From NCBI GenBank assembly GCA_025617375.2, contig JAMYGW020000009.1, positions 744,001-808,000 on the forward strand: a stretch of DNA of 64,000 nt, in the 5' to 3' direction. Position 1 is the stretch's first letter; each line of letters opens with the position of its first letter. Below, in pieces: positions 13,946 through 24,732 of the stretch. Made by a program: the position numbers and the translations under genes. The DNA comes from Acarospora socialis. Taxonomy: Eukaryota > Ascomycota > Lecanoromycetes > Acarosporales > Acarosporaceae. The notes below the pieces were generated by a model. That model had not been told where the DNA came from and searched no databases. It was given only the letters and a program-made list of their open reading frames with translations.

Positions 13946-14946
13946 CAGGTGGTCGGAGCCCAGTATAAGACAGATTCAGAGCGAAGTGGACAATACTCTA
14001 GAAAATTCACGCCGTAAACGCAAGGGACAACAAATCAACTCTTATAAGTGTGACGAGGTCTTCGAATCTTTGTCTTATCAAATTTGGAGATATACATAAT
14101 ATATATCCTTGAGCACCGCTGGTGACTTCCATGATTTGTAGAGGAATATCATAATCCATCACTTCAAAATGTCTCCTTCGAGCCAAAGTCGGACAACGTT
14201 CCTCCGTACTGCGTAAGAGGAACATTAAGTAGCATTCGAAGTACAGTGTGAAATGTCCGGCAATGTACATTTGTGTGGCTCGTGGTCGATGCTCGGGCGT
14301 GTATGACAGGATCGGGTGTTTGTCTGCAGCTGTTAGACTTCAATACGGAAGACCATAGACGTGAGTTGTGATGATTCAGCCTTTACAAATCCACCAGATC
14401 ATACAGATTTACGAATCGGCCAAAAGTGCTCCGTCGGTTCAACCAACAGAATACTTCGTACTGGGCAGTTGAGATTCAAGGAACGGGAGCTCATTGGTCA
14501 ATGGTGATCCAAAGGCCCAGGACAGTGCAGGACAAGGACAATCTAATTGGTCCGTTACTCAAATGTGGAGATGTGAGCCGACCACCCAGACATAAGGCTT
14601 GGTGTGATCCTTATGGTTGTCTCTTGTGTTTTCTCAACCCAACCGGCAGGAGCATGAGATGCATCTTCCATTGAACAGTCAGCAAGCATGCGCTGCGGTA
14701 TTCAAGTGGAGGATTGCATGCGGAGTTAAGAATATACATGCGCCGCTGTCCGATTGATGCTCCAAATGCCAGAAATGATAAGCTAATGCGAAGACAGACA
14801 ATGCTGCCAAGGGTATCGTAAAGACATATTGGTGGAAAAAAACCCCGATCCTCTTCTTTCTAATGCACCCATCCTTCTATAGCCTATCCACAACAAGGAT
14901 TCAGCAGTATAATATATGATTTTTGCGGCCGTTATGTTGTTATCCG
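13946..14946. other. Intergenic region
   Basis: About 1 kb between two minus-strand genes, presumably the DUF2306 promoter and the PAS-kinase 3' untranslated region. A CTCCGTACTG string occurs near 14205. No gene is supported. Confidence 0.5.
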
Positions 14947-17900
14947 TCAGTCTTCAATCTGGCACCACGGGTGCTCCATGACTTGCGTAATCGTCAGGCG
15001 TTGATCCACATCTCTTTCCAGCATTGACTTGATCAGGTCAATGTTCTGCTCGCTCATAATCCATGGGATCCGAAGTTCACGATCCATGATTTCATCGATG
15101 CTGTAGAACGGGTTTTCCTTGTATACGATAGTGTAAAGAAGGATCCCAAGCGCCCAGACATCTTGCTCTTTGCCTCGGTAGGGCCTGCCTTGAAGGACTT
15201 CGGGCGCGGCGTAGTCTGTTCGGTAGCATGTTAGCCAACGCGTTTTCAGCTTGGAAGGCGGTGGACTACCGATGGTTCCAACAAAGACCTCAAAGGGTCC
15301 GTTCTTGATATACGCCGCGCTACCAAAATCGATGAGCTTGATCGCTCCCTCGCCGTCAAGGACGACATTCTCATCCTTGATGTCTCTATGCACTACCAAT
15401 GCTTTAGTGTGGAGATGGTGAACCGCAGCCACGACTTGTCTGAAAATGTTGCGGCATTCTGCCTCATCCATCGTGGAGCGCATCTCAATATAATCGAATA
15501 GATCCATGCCTGGAAGACCATGGGGTATCATCTCAATGTAGTAGTTGATGTCATCTTCGAAGAAATCCGACATCTCCACAATGTTGCGATGCTTCAGTCC
15601 GTCCCGCCGCAGATAGTCAAGGACGTGAATCTCTAACGGCACGGTACCGAGGCGGCGGTCACGGGTCCAGGTGTCAACAAGGATACGCCTCTTCGTCACA
15701 TATTTCAAGACCATCTTTTTCGTATTGTTTTTTCTATAACGTACGAGCTTGACCTGACCATAAGCACCTTGGCCCATTTCTTCAAGTATCATAAAATCTG
15801 AGATCGTCTTCTTCGCTGGCGGGCTTTGCACGCTCTGAGACGTCGCGGCCGAACTCGCATCCGCGGCTGCCCTTAGATCGGAGGCTGCAGAGATGGGGTG
15901 CGAAGCTGCTTCTTCGATCTGTCTTGTAAGTAATGCAGAGTTCGACTCACTTGAACTTGAGTCATCCGAGTCCAGTACCTCTGGTGGTATAGAGCTGACA
16001 ATTTGGCCGGGCGAGTGACGATGCGGTGTAGCGCACCTGGACAGCAACGGCGAAATCCCGCCAGCGTTGTTGGTGACCGAATGCAAGTGCCGCGAGTACG
16101 TAATCCACAAAGCGTATACTACCTCCGTCGTGGCAATACCACTCTTTTCGGTTGTCGTCCCATCTTCGTCCTCACTTCCTTCCTCGATAACGTTCTCATC
16201 GGGCACAAAGCTTTCACTCTTGACAACCCTCATCTGAACGTCAACCTTGATCTCCGCACCGTCCCGATGTCTCGCTGGTAAACCTGTTGGACGGAGGAAG
16301 ATCGCTGCTGCATTTGCGTTGCCTTCTCGGAGCGCTAGCAAAGCTCGTGCTCGACGGAAGCTATGTTCAGGAATGACGATACCATCAATGAGCTGAACTT
16401 TGTCCTCTTCAGTCAAGATGCGAAGCATTTGATCGAAGTCTGGGATGAATGCAGAAATAGGCAAACCATCCGGCCTTGCTTCACCGAACAAAGCAGCAGA
16501 GAATACAGCATTGGAACTAATGATCTCGAGACTGGATGCTGAGAGGACCATCATTCCGGCAATATGCGGAAAGCTTGAGACTCGCAGACTGCGTAGACCA
16601 TCGCCTCGAGTAACGGTTACAGGCATGTTGTTCCCATCACTGCTGGGCACGGTGAGTTGTTGGGTTTCCTTCAACTTTGCCCAGTCCACATTGTTGTCAG
16701 CATTCCCACTTCCTGGAAGATGAGGAATCAGTTTCCTAATGCTTATGTTAGGCTTCCATTTAATGTCACCCCAAATCGGTTCGACAGTTCCGGTAGCCTG
16801 TGTCACTTTATCGTTGTCGTCCAGCTTCACATAAACAACATCTTCGGATATCTCTTCAAGTACCCAGATCAGACCACCTTGTTTTTCTTTGACCCAAAGG
16901 CTAGCTGATCCTGTTGCCCCGTTACGCTTCTGTATAGGCACAACATCACCGCAGAGCAGGACGCCGCGCGACTTGGTGGGCATATGGTTCGAACCCGGTT
17001 TATTTGCTCGTTTCTTCGTAAAGCTAGATCCGCTCCCATCGTCGGTGTGCGCTCTGCGGGTGGAAGTCTGACGAGATGATGGTTTGCTAAGAAGTTGAGC
17101 CGTGATACCTTTACCCATCGTCGTCACTGGGCTTGGACTAGTACGCTGAGTCTTGGTATGTGAATGCTTCAATCTGACTTGAGCGTCTGAGCCTGGAGCC
17201 CTTAACCGTTCCTCAAGCCAAGCCCTCCGATCCTCTCGTACCACCTCGAGTATACCAAGCTTCCGCACCTCTGCCTTTGTAACACCGAAGACAAGACATG
17301 CAAGATCATTAGCAGCAAGTATAGTCCATGGTGCATGTGCCTCGGTCGTGAAAATTGCCTGTGGGGTCGGAACCCATCGGTGACCATGAACTGCTGTGCC
17401 TTGAGCAGTTGGGCCTCTCGCTAAAGAATGGCCAGAAGTAAGGAGACTGGTAGGTGAAAAGGATTGACTGCCATTTGCGCCGTCACCGGCGGCATATGGC
17501 CGCGCGAGAGTTTCTATGAGCTTGTTCTGAAGTGATAGCGGTGATGTATCCGTGTAGGTACGTTTAAGACTTGCCCGCCTCGGTGATAGAGAATCACTCC
17601 GCACCGGGGACTCATCTGCTGCAGTGGTAGTTTTTGAGAACGGGTCAGCCAAGACAGGAACTGTCGCTTTGCCAGGTGGCCCACTCGTTTCTACATCAGC
17701 CCTTCCATTGTCACCATTCAACAAAACATGGTCCTCCTTTGCAGTACTCGCCTCGCCTTGCTTGTCAAATCTAGTATCCTCTCTTGTTGGAACTTCTTCT
17801 GAGTTAGATGGACTTTCCGAACGTGGTGCGAAGCTGCTTTCAAAGATATTCAACCCGTCGACGTCCGCAGGTCCGGTGAGTGGCCCATTGATCGCACCGG

Positions 17901-18606
17901 CAAGGGATGCTTCTCCAGAGCCGTGACCCAGCAGATTCGCACGCGCTAGGAGCTCCATAATACTCTGTAACTCTACATCTCCGCTCACTTTAGCTTGTGC
18001 ACTAGCTATTCCTGGATTCTTCGCCGCCCATCCCAATCTATCCCGGATGAAGTCTATCGATTTCTGTAGAACGTTCTGGCGATCATGTAATAAGTCCTCT
18101 GTTTGATGCGCGAACGAAAAGGAATGAAGCGACTCGGATGGAAAGCGCGAAAGGTCTTCACTGAAATTCAGAGTTGGCGATGCGGGGCCGGCAGACGCGG
18201 TTGTGGGGGGCCCATGTGACGAAGGTAAGGGAAGTGTCATCGAAGCGGATCGCGGAGGTCGTGTGAGGTCGCTTGATGATTCTGGTGAGGATGGAAGTGT
18301 TGGAGCTCGAGATAGCACAGGCTGTTGTCGGATCCGTCGTAACCCAGAGGTTCCGAGTCCATGCTCGTGTTCTGGCATAAGCGGTGCTCTGGCCATAGCG
18401 TCATACTCCATGATCGAGCCAGCGTCAAATGAAAAGCGTATCCTTGACGTGTCGGCTGCCCTAACTGATTGCCCCAGTAGATTGCCTGTACTTCTGTTCT
18501 TAGGCAATGAGACATTGTCGGCTGGGTTCCTCGATTTACGCTGGTCCGATGTGGTGTGCTGGGCAGTGGAAGCACCTGCACATGACTCAAGATCAGCCTC
18601 AGACAT
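14947..18606 (-). CDS. PSK1: PAS-domain serine/threonine kinase
   Basis: Homolog of yeast Psk1/Psk2, nutrient-responsive kinases that direct glucose toward glycogen or cell wall. Exons on the minus strand are 18606-15270 and 15215-14947. The 54-nt intron (GTAGTC to AACAG) is in frame and restores FVGTIDYAAPEVLQG in the activation segment. The protein has 1201 residues. The N-terminal 400 residues are Ser/Pro-rich and disordered. A PAS-like region lies near 407-470 and a second near 680-760. The C-terminal kinase domain runs from about 935 to the end, with GQGAYGQV, HRDIKDEN near 1072, DFG and YAAPE. The start could instead be ATG 18671 with a 68-nt intron (18643-18576), which would swap the first residues. 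I could not separate the two models. Confidence 0.9.
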   Translation of the reverse strand: MSEADLESCAGASTAQHTTSDQRKSRNPADNVSLPKNRSTGNLLGQSVRAADTSRIRFSFDAGSIMEYDAMARAPLMPEHEHGLGTSGLRRIRQQPVLSRAPTLPSSPESSSDLTRPPRSASMTLPLPSSHGPPTTASAGPASPTLNFSEDLSRFPSESLHSFSFAHQTEDLLHDRQNVLQKSIDFIRDRLGWAAKNPGIASAQAKVSGDVELQSIMELLARANLLGHGSGEASLAGAINGPLTGPADVDGLNIFESSFAPRSESPSNSEEVPTREDTRFDKQGEASTAKEDHVLLNGDNGRADVETSGPPGKATVPVLADPFSKTTTAADESPVRSDSLSPRRASLKRTYTDTSPLSLQNKLIETLARPYAAGDGANGSQSFSPTSLLTSGHSLARGPTAQGTAVHGHRWVPTPQAIFTTEAHAPWTILAANDLACLVFGVTKAEVRKLGILEVVREDRRAWLEERLRAPGSDAQVRLKHSHTKTQRTSPSPVTTMGKGITAQLLSKPSSRQTSTRRAHTDDGSGSSFTKKRANKPGSNHMPTKSRGVLLCGDVVPIQKRNGATGSASLWVKEKQGGLIWVLEEISEDVVYVKLDDNDKVTQATGTVEPIWGDIKWKPNISIRKLIPHLPGSGNADNNVDWAKLKETQQLTVPSSDGNNMPVTVTRGDGLRSLRVSSFPHIAGMMVLSASSLEIISSNAVFSAALFGEARPDGLPISAFIPDFDQMLRILTEEDKVQLIDGIVIPEHSFRRARALLALREGNANAAAIFLRPTGLPARHRDGAEIKVDVQMRVVKSESFVPDENVIEEGSEDEDGTTTEKSGIATTEVVYALWITYSRHLHSVTNNAGGISPLLSRCATPHRHSPGQIVSSIPPEVLDSDDSSSSESNSALLTRQIEEAASHPISAASDLRAAADASSAATSQSVQSPPAKKTISDFMILEEMGQGAYGQVKLVRYRKNNTKKMVLKYVTKRRILVDTWTRDRRLGTVPLEIHVLDYLRRDGLKHRNIVEMSDFFEDDINYYIEMIPHGLPGMDLFDYIEMRSTMDEAECRNIFRQVVAAVHHLHTKALVVHRDIKDENVVLDGEGAIKLIDFGSAAYIKNGPFEVFVGTIGSPPPSKLKTRWLTCYRTDYAAPEVLQGRPYRGKEQDVWALGILLYTIVYKENPFYSIDEIMDRELRIPWIMSEQNIDLIKSMLERDVDQRLTITQVMEHPWCQIED

Positions 18607-18671
18607 CTATTTATGACAGTCAAGTCAGACAGAAAGGGCTCACCAGATTCATGGACGTCAGGCTCGGGCAT

Positions 18672-19774
18672 TGCTCGATCCGCAGATGCTTCAACAAGGC
18701 TTCCACACGAAGGATCGCCGGAGCAGGGGACACCGCCGGCGGACGTTATATTATAGAGAAGAGCTGTAATGGCTTTCTGGATACATGAGTTTCGCTATGA
18801 ACAAAGTGCTGCACGTAGCCGGCAGGGATGCGTCTTCACGAAGGGTCCGCTGTCGTGTTCTGGCAAGGGATAGTAAGCATGTGACGGTCGCAGCAGATGC
18901 CTTGTTGCTTGCTTATAAGATCCTCCTGCAAATGCCCACCACCGTCTACCAGTAGCCCGACTTTTGAAATAGGATAGAGGTGGCAGCAATACCTAGTAAA
19001 GTACTCGATCCCCGGCAATGTGTCCGAGTGAAGCGGATAAGTTTCAAAAACAAAAGATCAGTCAGTTTATGGTGGGGCACTTGTTTGATCCTCTAACCAT
19101 GGCTGTGGTTCGTTCAACAAAACACACATCCATCTACAAGAACATCTCTCTTTTTGAGTGGTCACGATGTATATTGAGATCTCAATCTCACATTCTTCGT
19201 AAGTCTTGCCTTGTCGTAGTACGTATGGAGAATTTCGAACGCAACATGACGTGCATCGGCTGGTTTACAATTGCCTCTGGACCCTGAAGAAGTAAGGTTA
19301 CTTTAGGTAAGGTAGGTAAGGGTAGTGCCGGATCAGGTATGTGGGAGAAGTCTGGCTAGGGAGGTACTCTTACTACCTTAGCCGAGGGTAGGGTAAATTG
19401 GTAGTGCTCAACACACTACTCGTGATAATGAGATCATGCCAGCCGTCATCTAATATCAAGGCAGACGACGTGAAAGAAAAGAGAAAGGGTGCGCGGTGAG
19501 GAAAGTGGGCCGCATGTTCTTGGCCTGGCTCATTACAGAGCTCGGCTTCGCGACCTCTGATGGATTTGACGGTTAATTCAGGTATAAACGACAAACTCCT
19601 GTACCCCTAAACCCCTGAACTCTAGGGCGTCAACCAGCTGTGAGACCTCCATTCATAACACCAGTCCCAAAGTACCATCTATCGATCAGTAACCGGCCAC
19701 AACCTCGTTCTTGGTCTTCCGCAACCATTATTGCGCCGCTACTCGTTAGAACCGAAATCCAAAATGTACCAGCT
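18672..19774. other. Intergenic region
   Basis: 1.1 kb between two minus-strand genes. Near 19300-19390 there are many loosely repeated GGTAAGG/GGTAGG blocks. No gene or known element is recognised. Confidence 0.5.
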
Positions 19775-22281
19775 TCAGTTCCTATTTCCCTTCAATGTAC
19801 CGAGGGTGAAGCCTTCCAGATCCGAACTCTCGGCTTTGCTCAGTGACGGATCTTCGGCAAGTGGAGGCTTGTCGTCTCCAAACAGATAACCTGCCTTTCC
19901 CCTTGCATGACTTCTTCTTCTCGTCTCCGGAGGCAACGATGACGCGGAAACAAAGCTTGACCGGCGTTGATCTTCGCCAAGCATCCAGGAGAACGATGAT
20001 TGTGCAAGCGATGGGCGCGGTTGATGGAACGGAGAAGGCTGTGTTGTGGTCACCGAGCTTACTCCAAGCGCAGGAAAAGGTTTGTTGGTTTCGGATCGTC
20101 TCTCATTCCTCAGATTGACATTGCTATCCGTTGGTTTCGAGTCGTCCCGACTCTCCGACGCCACTTCCGTAGCATTTCTGGCGTCGGTTGCTTCGGATGT
20201 GGCTGGACTGCTTGACGGCACATGCTCTTCCGCATTGTCGGGATTGTTCAAAGGCTGCGACGGCTCTCCGTGCAACGGTACTGGCATTGTAGAGTCTTCA
20301 AGATAAACCTGAACGAATTGCACTTTGGCAATTGCTAGACTCAAGGCGTCCACATCGAGCTTCGTTTTGTTCTCCGCGACGGTTTTCTGATGATCCCAGA
20401 GCCCTTTCAGGCTATCCTCCAGCATCCTCGCCAGACTCTTATTACGTGCTTCAAGAAAGTCGATCCGCGCGGCGATCTGCGATGCGTTCGGAGAGACAGA
20501 GTAGATGTCCGGCCGAATAGGCTGGCGGACACCCACATCTTGACGCGGCGGACTTCCACCATTTAGAGATTGCATATTCTGTTTCAGCTCACCTATTGCA
20601 CCTTTGATTATACCCTCAACACCGCCTCGTTCTTGGAGAAACCGGACTGGAGAGGGCAACGGCAAAGAGGTCCTCAGGTTAGCGTTCCGCGGCTTCGCGT
20701 TTGATCTTTGCGAGGGACTCGATGACTTGGACTGAGGATCAAAAACGCCGTGGGGCTTCACAGGCACAGAAGACCTTACGTCCGCCTTTTGTTCCAATAT
20801 CCTCTTTCTGGAGTGTCTAAAAACGATCTGGTGCCCACCCTCAGGTGTCAAATTTTTGCGGAGGTAAAGGGCGTCTGTAACGAAATCTGATGGCGGTGTC
20901 GATGGCTGGGGATATCGTAGAAGCAACGACAGAGCAGTAGAATAATCAGCCTCGAGAACTGAAAATCACCAGGTCAGCCCGTAACATTAGATCGTTAGCC
21001 CCTTAGTAGAGCTTACGCTGCCAACGGATCCGTAGCAACATTGCAACACACACCATGTCTACCAACTCCAGAGCAGGGTCTTCTGCGAACAACGAGTCCC
21101 AGAGTAAGAGCAAGTCATCGAAACCGAACTCGCGTCCAAACAGAAGTCGTATCCACCGTCTAAGACAGGGTGAGTCGGACTCCACGCGCATGATGTTCCA
21201 TGATTGAAGGCTTACATCAGAAACACCTGAGGTAGAACTTCTATTTCTTTCAGCCAATTGGCAAGCTCGGGATCGACCCTGGCGAGTAGATCCTCATGAA
21301 TGCGTTGACTTCGTGTTACTATTGCGGAATGATTTTGAGGTATGGTCTTCCTCCCTGAGTGCGCTGTCGTCGCCTCAGACACTTGCCCACCCAGCTCGTA
21401 GAAAGACTTTGCACTTCGCATGATCACGTTAAAAATGGTGAACGTGTCATGCTCAATAAAGCGAGAATCTAGAGTGATATCCATCAAGACATCGCCATTC
21501 GCATCAAGATTCGATTCGTCCGATGTGATCCTTTGCAGCGCATCTCTTTCTATAACCCAGAGAACAGGGGCGAGAAGTTCATGCATTCCTTGCCGATATC
21601 CGACGTCCTGGTTAAGCTTGCAGAATATGAAAAGTATGTCCAGAAGCATTGTCTGTGTCCTTGGTTCACGGAAGTAGAAATTGTCAGGCATGCAGCGCTC
21701 CACGTCTTGAAGAATCTCCTCCCTAAGGATTTCATCTTGACGGAGTATATTCCAAGGAGACTTTCACGACTTAGTAATAGGTCAGACAATATTCTTTCGA
21801 AACTCGGTTCGAGTGTAACGCCGCTGAGGGCTTGAGTTGACGCGGCTGGGAGGAGCACGGCGCTTACCTCATCGTCAATTGTCAAGGGGTCTCCCATAGA
21901 CTCGAGCTCTTTCGGGTGTTCGACATTGTGGAGAAAACGCTCTCGAAGAGCGGAATATGCACTCCTCGAATCCGAGAGCTTTTTCGGCCACGTTGCTTGA
22001 TCGAGGTCCTGGAACAGTAGGAAAGCCTGTTATGCAAAGAATTAATCGACGTCGCAGGCTTACTTCAGGGGCGAAGTGGTTCTTCACCTTCCAGGACACT
22101 GATCTAAGTCCAACTATACAGGGGCTGTCTTTCGTACCATCGGTGACTGCGGCACCCAGCTCGGAAAGGCTGGATACTCCGGCGAGTGTGAGCTTCCATC
22201 TCTCCCTAAATCCTTCATTAACCCTTGCTGGCTTGAGAAAGTAAGGGCCACGGCTCACCTCGCTACCTCCAGTGACAGCAT
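19775..22281 (-). CDS. TBC domain Rab GTPase-activating protein, TBC1D5-like
   Basis: Likely GAP for a Rab of the endosomal/retromer route. Exons on the minus strand: 22281-22259, 22205-22088, 22026-21868, 21760-21216, 21159-21017 and 20958-19775, giving 723 residues. The frame closes at every join. The TBC domain spans about residues 35-330. Its marks include GLRSVSWKAFLLF, CMPDNFYFRE, the glutamine-finger motif GYRQGMHELLAP and the VFLIRWIRLLFGREF block. The region after about 380 is Ser/Pro-rich, with one helical stretch (SQIAARIDFLEARNKSLARM) that may form a coiled coil. No ATG exists in the frame of exon 2, so I infer a 23-nt first exon giving MLSLEVAR followed by ERWKLTL, joined through a 53-nt intron. 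That first exon is the weakest part of the model. Confidence 0.85.
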
Positions 22282-22629
22282 GGTACGGTAACAAAACTGC
22301 AGTATTACATAGCTTTGGACAGCGTGTTGCAAACCGTACGAATAGAGCTGTGGTTGACGGCGGTTGCCGAAACGTTCCCTCCTATGTTTGATCTGCATCT
22401 GTAGTAATATTTTTGAGCTCTGACAACACTTGTTGCTATCATTCCGTCATATAAATTGGAGGCTGCTGTTGTTCTATTAGTGATGTGAAGCTTCGAACAT
22501 ACACTTTGCCGTCGGTGCTCAATAATGCGGCTGCTTCATTGAGTACGCAGCTGTCTATGACAATGCTAGACAATATCATCTCTTGGTGATACCTCAATCA
22601 ATCCAGTGTCATACTACCTGATTTTACAA
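22282..22629. promoter_or_regulatory. Divergent promoter region
   Basis: 348 bp between the starts of the TBC gene (-) and the aftiphilin/Ppk6-like gene (+). It must carry both core promoters. No clear TATA or known factor site is evident. Confidence 0.5.
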
Positions 22630-24150
22630 ATGTCCGCGAGATTACTCTCAGAATTTGACACTTATTATCGGAATCCACAGCCACAGCAACAACTGCGCCC
22701 TGCGTCATCCATTAGTGAGCGTGCCGGCTCGGTCTTTGATGACCTAGCTTGTCTTGATAACAACGGTGCGCAGCCGCCGAGCAATTCATCTGGGAAGCTG
22801 TCAAATGGGTCTCTATCATGGTCAAAGGAGAAGAGTGAAGATGACTTCTTGCAGTCAAGCAATACCGGCAAGGCTAAGGATGCTGGTCTTTCCGCGATCA
22901 CTGTACCGCCCCAAGTAGGCTCAAAGTCTGTGGCTCTCAGCAATCAAACTGGGGAGACCAAGTCTGAGGGTCAATCTGAAGTACTCTTTGATGCTTTTGA
23001 AGAGATGGGAAAGGTAGATGACGAAGATGAGTTTGGCGGCTTCGAATCCGGGGTCCATGTCCTGCAGCCAGAAACTTCCAACTTAGCCCTAATATCTAGT
23101 CTTGATGATGGTCTCGAAATGGATCACGCTGGGTCCGAGCCCGCTTTCCCTGGTGTAACAGCATCACAAACCACCCTGAGGAATGGTACACAATTGGGAT
23201 CCTTGCAATCTACGAGGAAGACTCCCTCAGAGGATGAATGGGGAGACTTTGAATACGCAGCAAAGACTGCTCCAATCACGAGAAATACTTTGAAGCAAGG
23301 CACAGATGAAACTAGTGTCTCGCCGGGAGTCTACTCATCAACTAAATCGTCCTCCAGCTCGACCCCGGAAGCAGCTGTACTCGTTACCGTTGAGTCAGAC
23401 GCGATAATTAGTGCCCGTAGTTCAACGTGGGGATCACCGACTAGGAAAGCTGGATGCCTATCACCAACGCCCGAAGCAGTATCACCACTGAATGAATTCC
23501 GGTCGCAGACCCTGCAAACCTCAGCCGCTCCTTCAAACATTCCTCCGCCGTCAGTACTCCTCCCACTCCTCACAGCTATTCTTCAACATCACTACAATGC
23601 CATCTCCTTCCTCCAAGAGCGCGTCACATCCAACGCCGTGAAAACAGACCCAGCATACGACCTACTAAAGCTCGCAACCGTCGCCGCACACATCATCGCC
23701 GGGCGAAAAGTACGGTGGAAACGGGACATGCTGTTAGCCCAGAATATGAGAATCGGGCCCTCGCACTCCGGCAAGGCGGGCGGCATGAAACTCGCCGGTA
23801 TTGACAAAGCCGAAGCCCTCCGAGAAGATCGAGAAGTCGTTGACCTTGTCCGGATATGGAAAGATCACCTCGGCCGCGTTCGAACTGCGGTTGGGGGAGT
23901 CAGTCCGAGTGGAGCTTCAATGCCAAAATCGATACCCAGCCTAACGGAGACCTTGCCAGTAAGAGTTGCGAAAGGGGCGCTGAGTGCCACGAGGGCGTGT
24001 GCTTTGTGTGGTTTGAAGAGAGAGGAGCGAATTGACAAAGTGGATGAGCTGGTTGAGGATAGTTTCGGCGAATGGTGGGTTGAGCATTGGGGGCACACCA
24101 CGTGCAAGTGGTTCTGGGATCATTATCATGAGAAGCTTCGACAGCGGTGA
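22630..24150 (+). CDS. Aftiphilin-like / fungal 'Ppk6-like' protein
   Basis: Single-exon gene of 506 residues. It is not a kinase despite the label such proteins often carry in databases; no kinase motif is present. Residues 1-280 are acidic, Ser-rich and disordered. They contain motifs typical of clathrin-adaptor ligands: FDDL near 34, a DEFGGFES acidic block near 135 and DEWGDFEYA near 200. The second half is folded and helical. Near the end there is CALCGLKREERI, then WWVEHWGHTTCKWFWDHYH, a conserved C-x2-C...H-x3-C arrangement that probably binds zinc. By analogy with aftiphilin it may act in AP-1/clathrin traffic. This is inferred from motifs. The start is ATG 22630; the open frame before it has only non-ATG codons. 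Confidence 0.6.
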   Translation: MSARLLSEFDTYYRNPQPQQQLRPASSISERAGSVFDDLACLDNNGAQPPSNSSGKLSNGSLSWSKEKSEDDFLQSSNTGKAKDAGLSAITVPPQVGSKSVALSNQTGETKSEGQSEVLFDAFEEMGKVDDEDEFGGFESGVHVLQPETSNLALISSLDDGLEMDHAGSEPAFPGVTASQTTLRNGTQLGSLQSTRKTPSEDEWGDFEYAAKTAPITRNTLKQGTDETSVSPGVYSSTKSSSSSTPEAAVLVTVESDAIISARSSTWGSPTRKAGCLSPTPEAVSPLNEFRSQTLQTSAAPSNIPPPSVLLPLLTAILQHHYNAISFLQERVTSNAVKTDPAYDLLKLATVAAHIIAGRKVRWKRDMLLAQNMRIGPSHSGKAGGMKLAGIDKAEALREDREVVDLVRIWKDHLGRVRTAVGGVSPSGASMPKSIPSLTETLPVRVAKGALSATRACALCGLKREERIDKVDELVEDSFGEWWVEHWGHTTCKWFWDHYHEKLRQR

Positions 24151-24732
24151 TTAACTGGAAGATATGCCGCGGGTTGGATGCCCCTTTGGAAGTACCGCAG
24201 CTTCGAAGCCATCAAAAACTAAAGACAATCGAAGCTACTCGTATCCTCCGCTTACATACACGAGCATTCAGTACTGAATTTGCCATCCGCTCATTGCTTC
24301 CACTTCCCAATCCCATGCTTGAAAAAGGACGATAACTCCAATTACACTTCAATGGGACGCAGAGAGAGAGAAATCTTGCGCTTACCGTAGTGGATGATTA
24401 CAACAATATGGGATTGGATTATCGGATATGGTCGGTGTCAGCTATAAGGTATTGTAGGCCTAGGGCATGGCACGCTTACTGAAGAAGATATACAAGAGCT
24501 TGTCGCTTCTCAGTCACTTGCGCCGCTGTGACTTCCGACTCATCCTGTCAATAACATCCGTTGCCGTTCCTAAAAGTATGCTCGCTTGGTGAATACTCTC
24601 AAGCTGCGCCACAGATGCACAGTAACTTGGTATGACTCAACCTGCGATCGCTCAACATCTTCAGGACCTTTTCGTACCATTCTTTACATCTTCATCTCAA
24701 TCGTGTCTATGGATTATTATTGAAAGAGACCG
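24151..24732. other. Intergenic region
   Basis: 582 bp between two plus-strand genes, presumably a 3' untranslated region and promoter. No feature is recognised. Confidence 0.5.
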
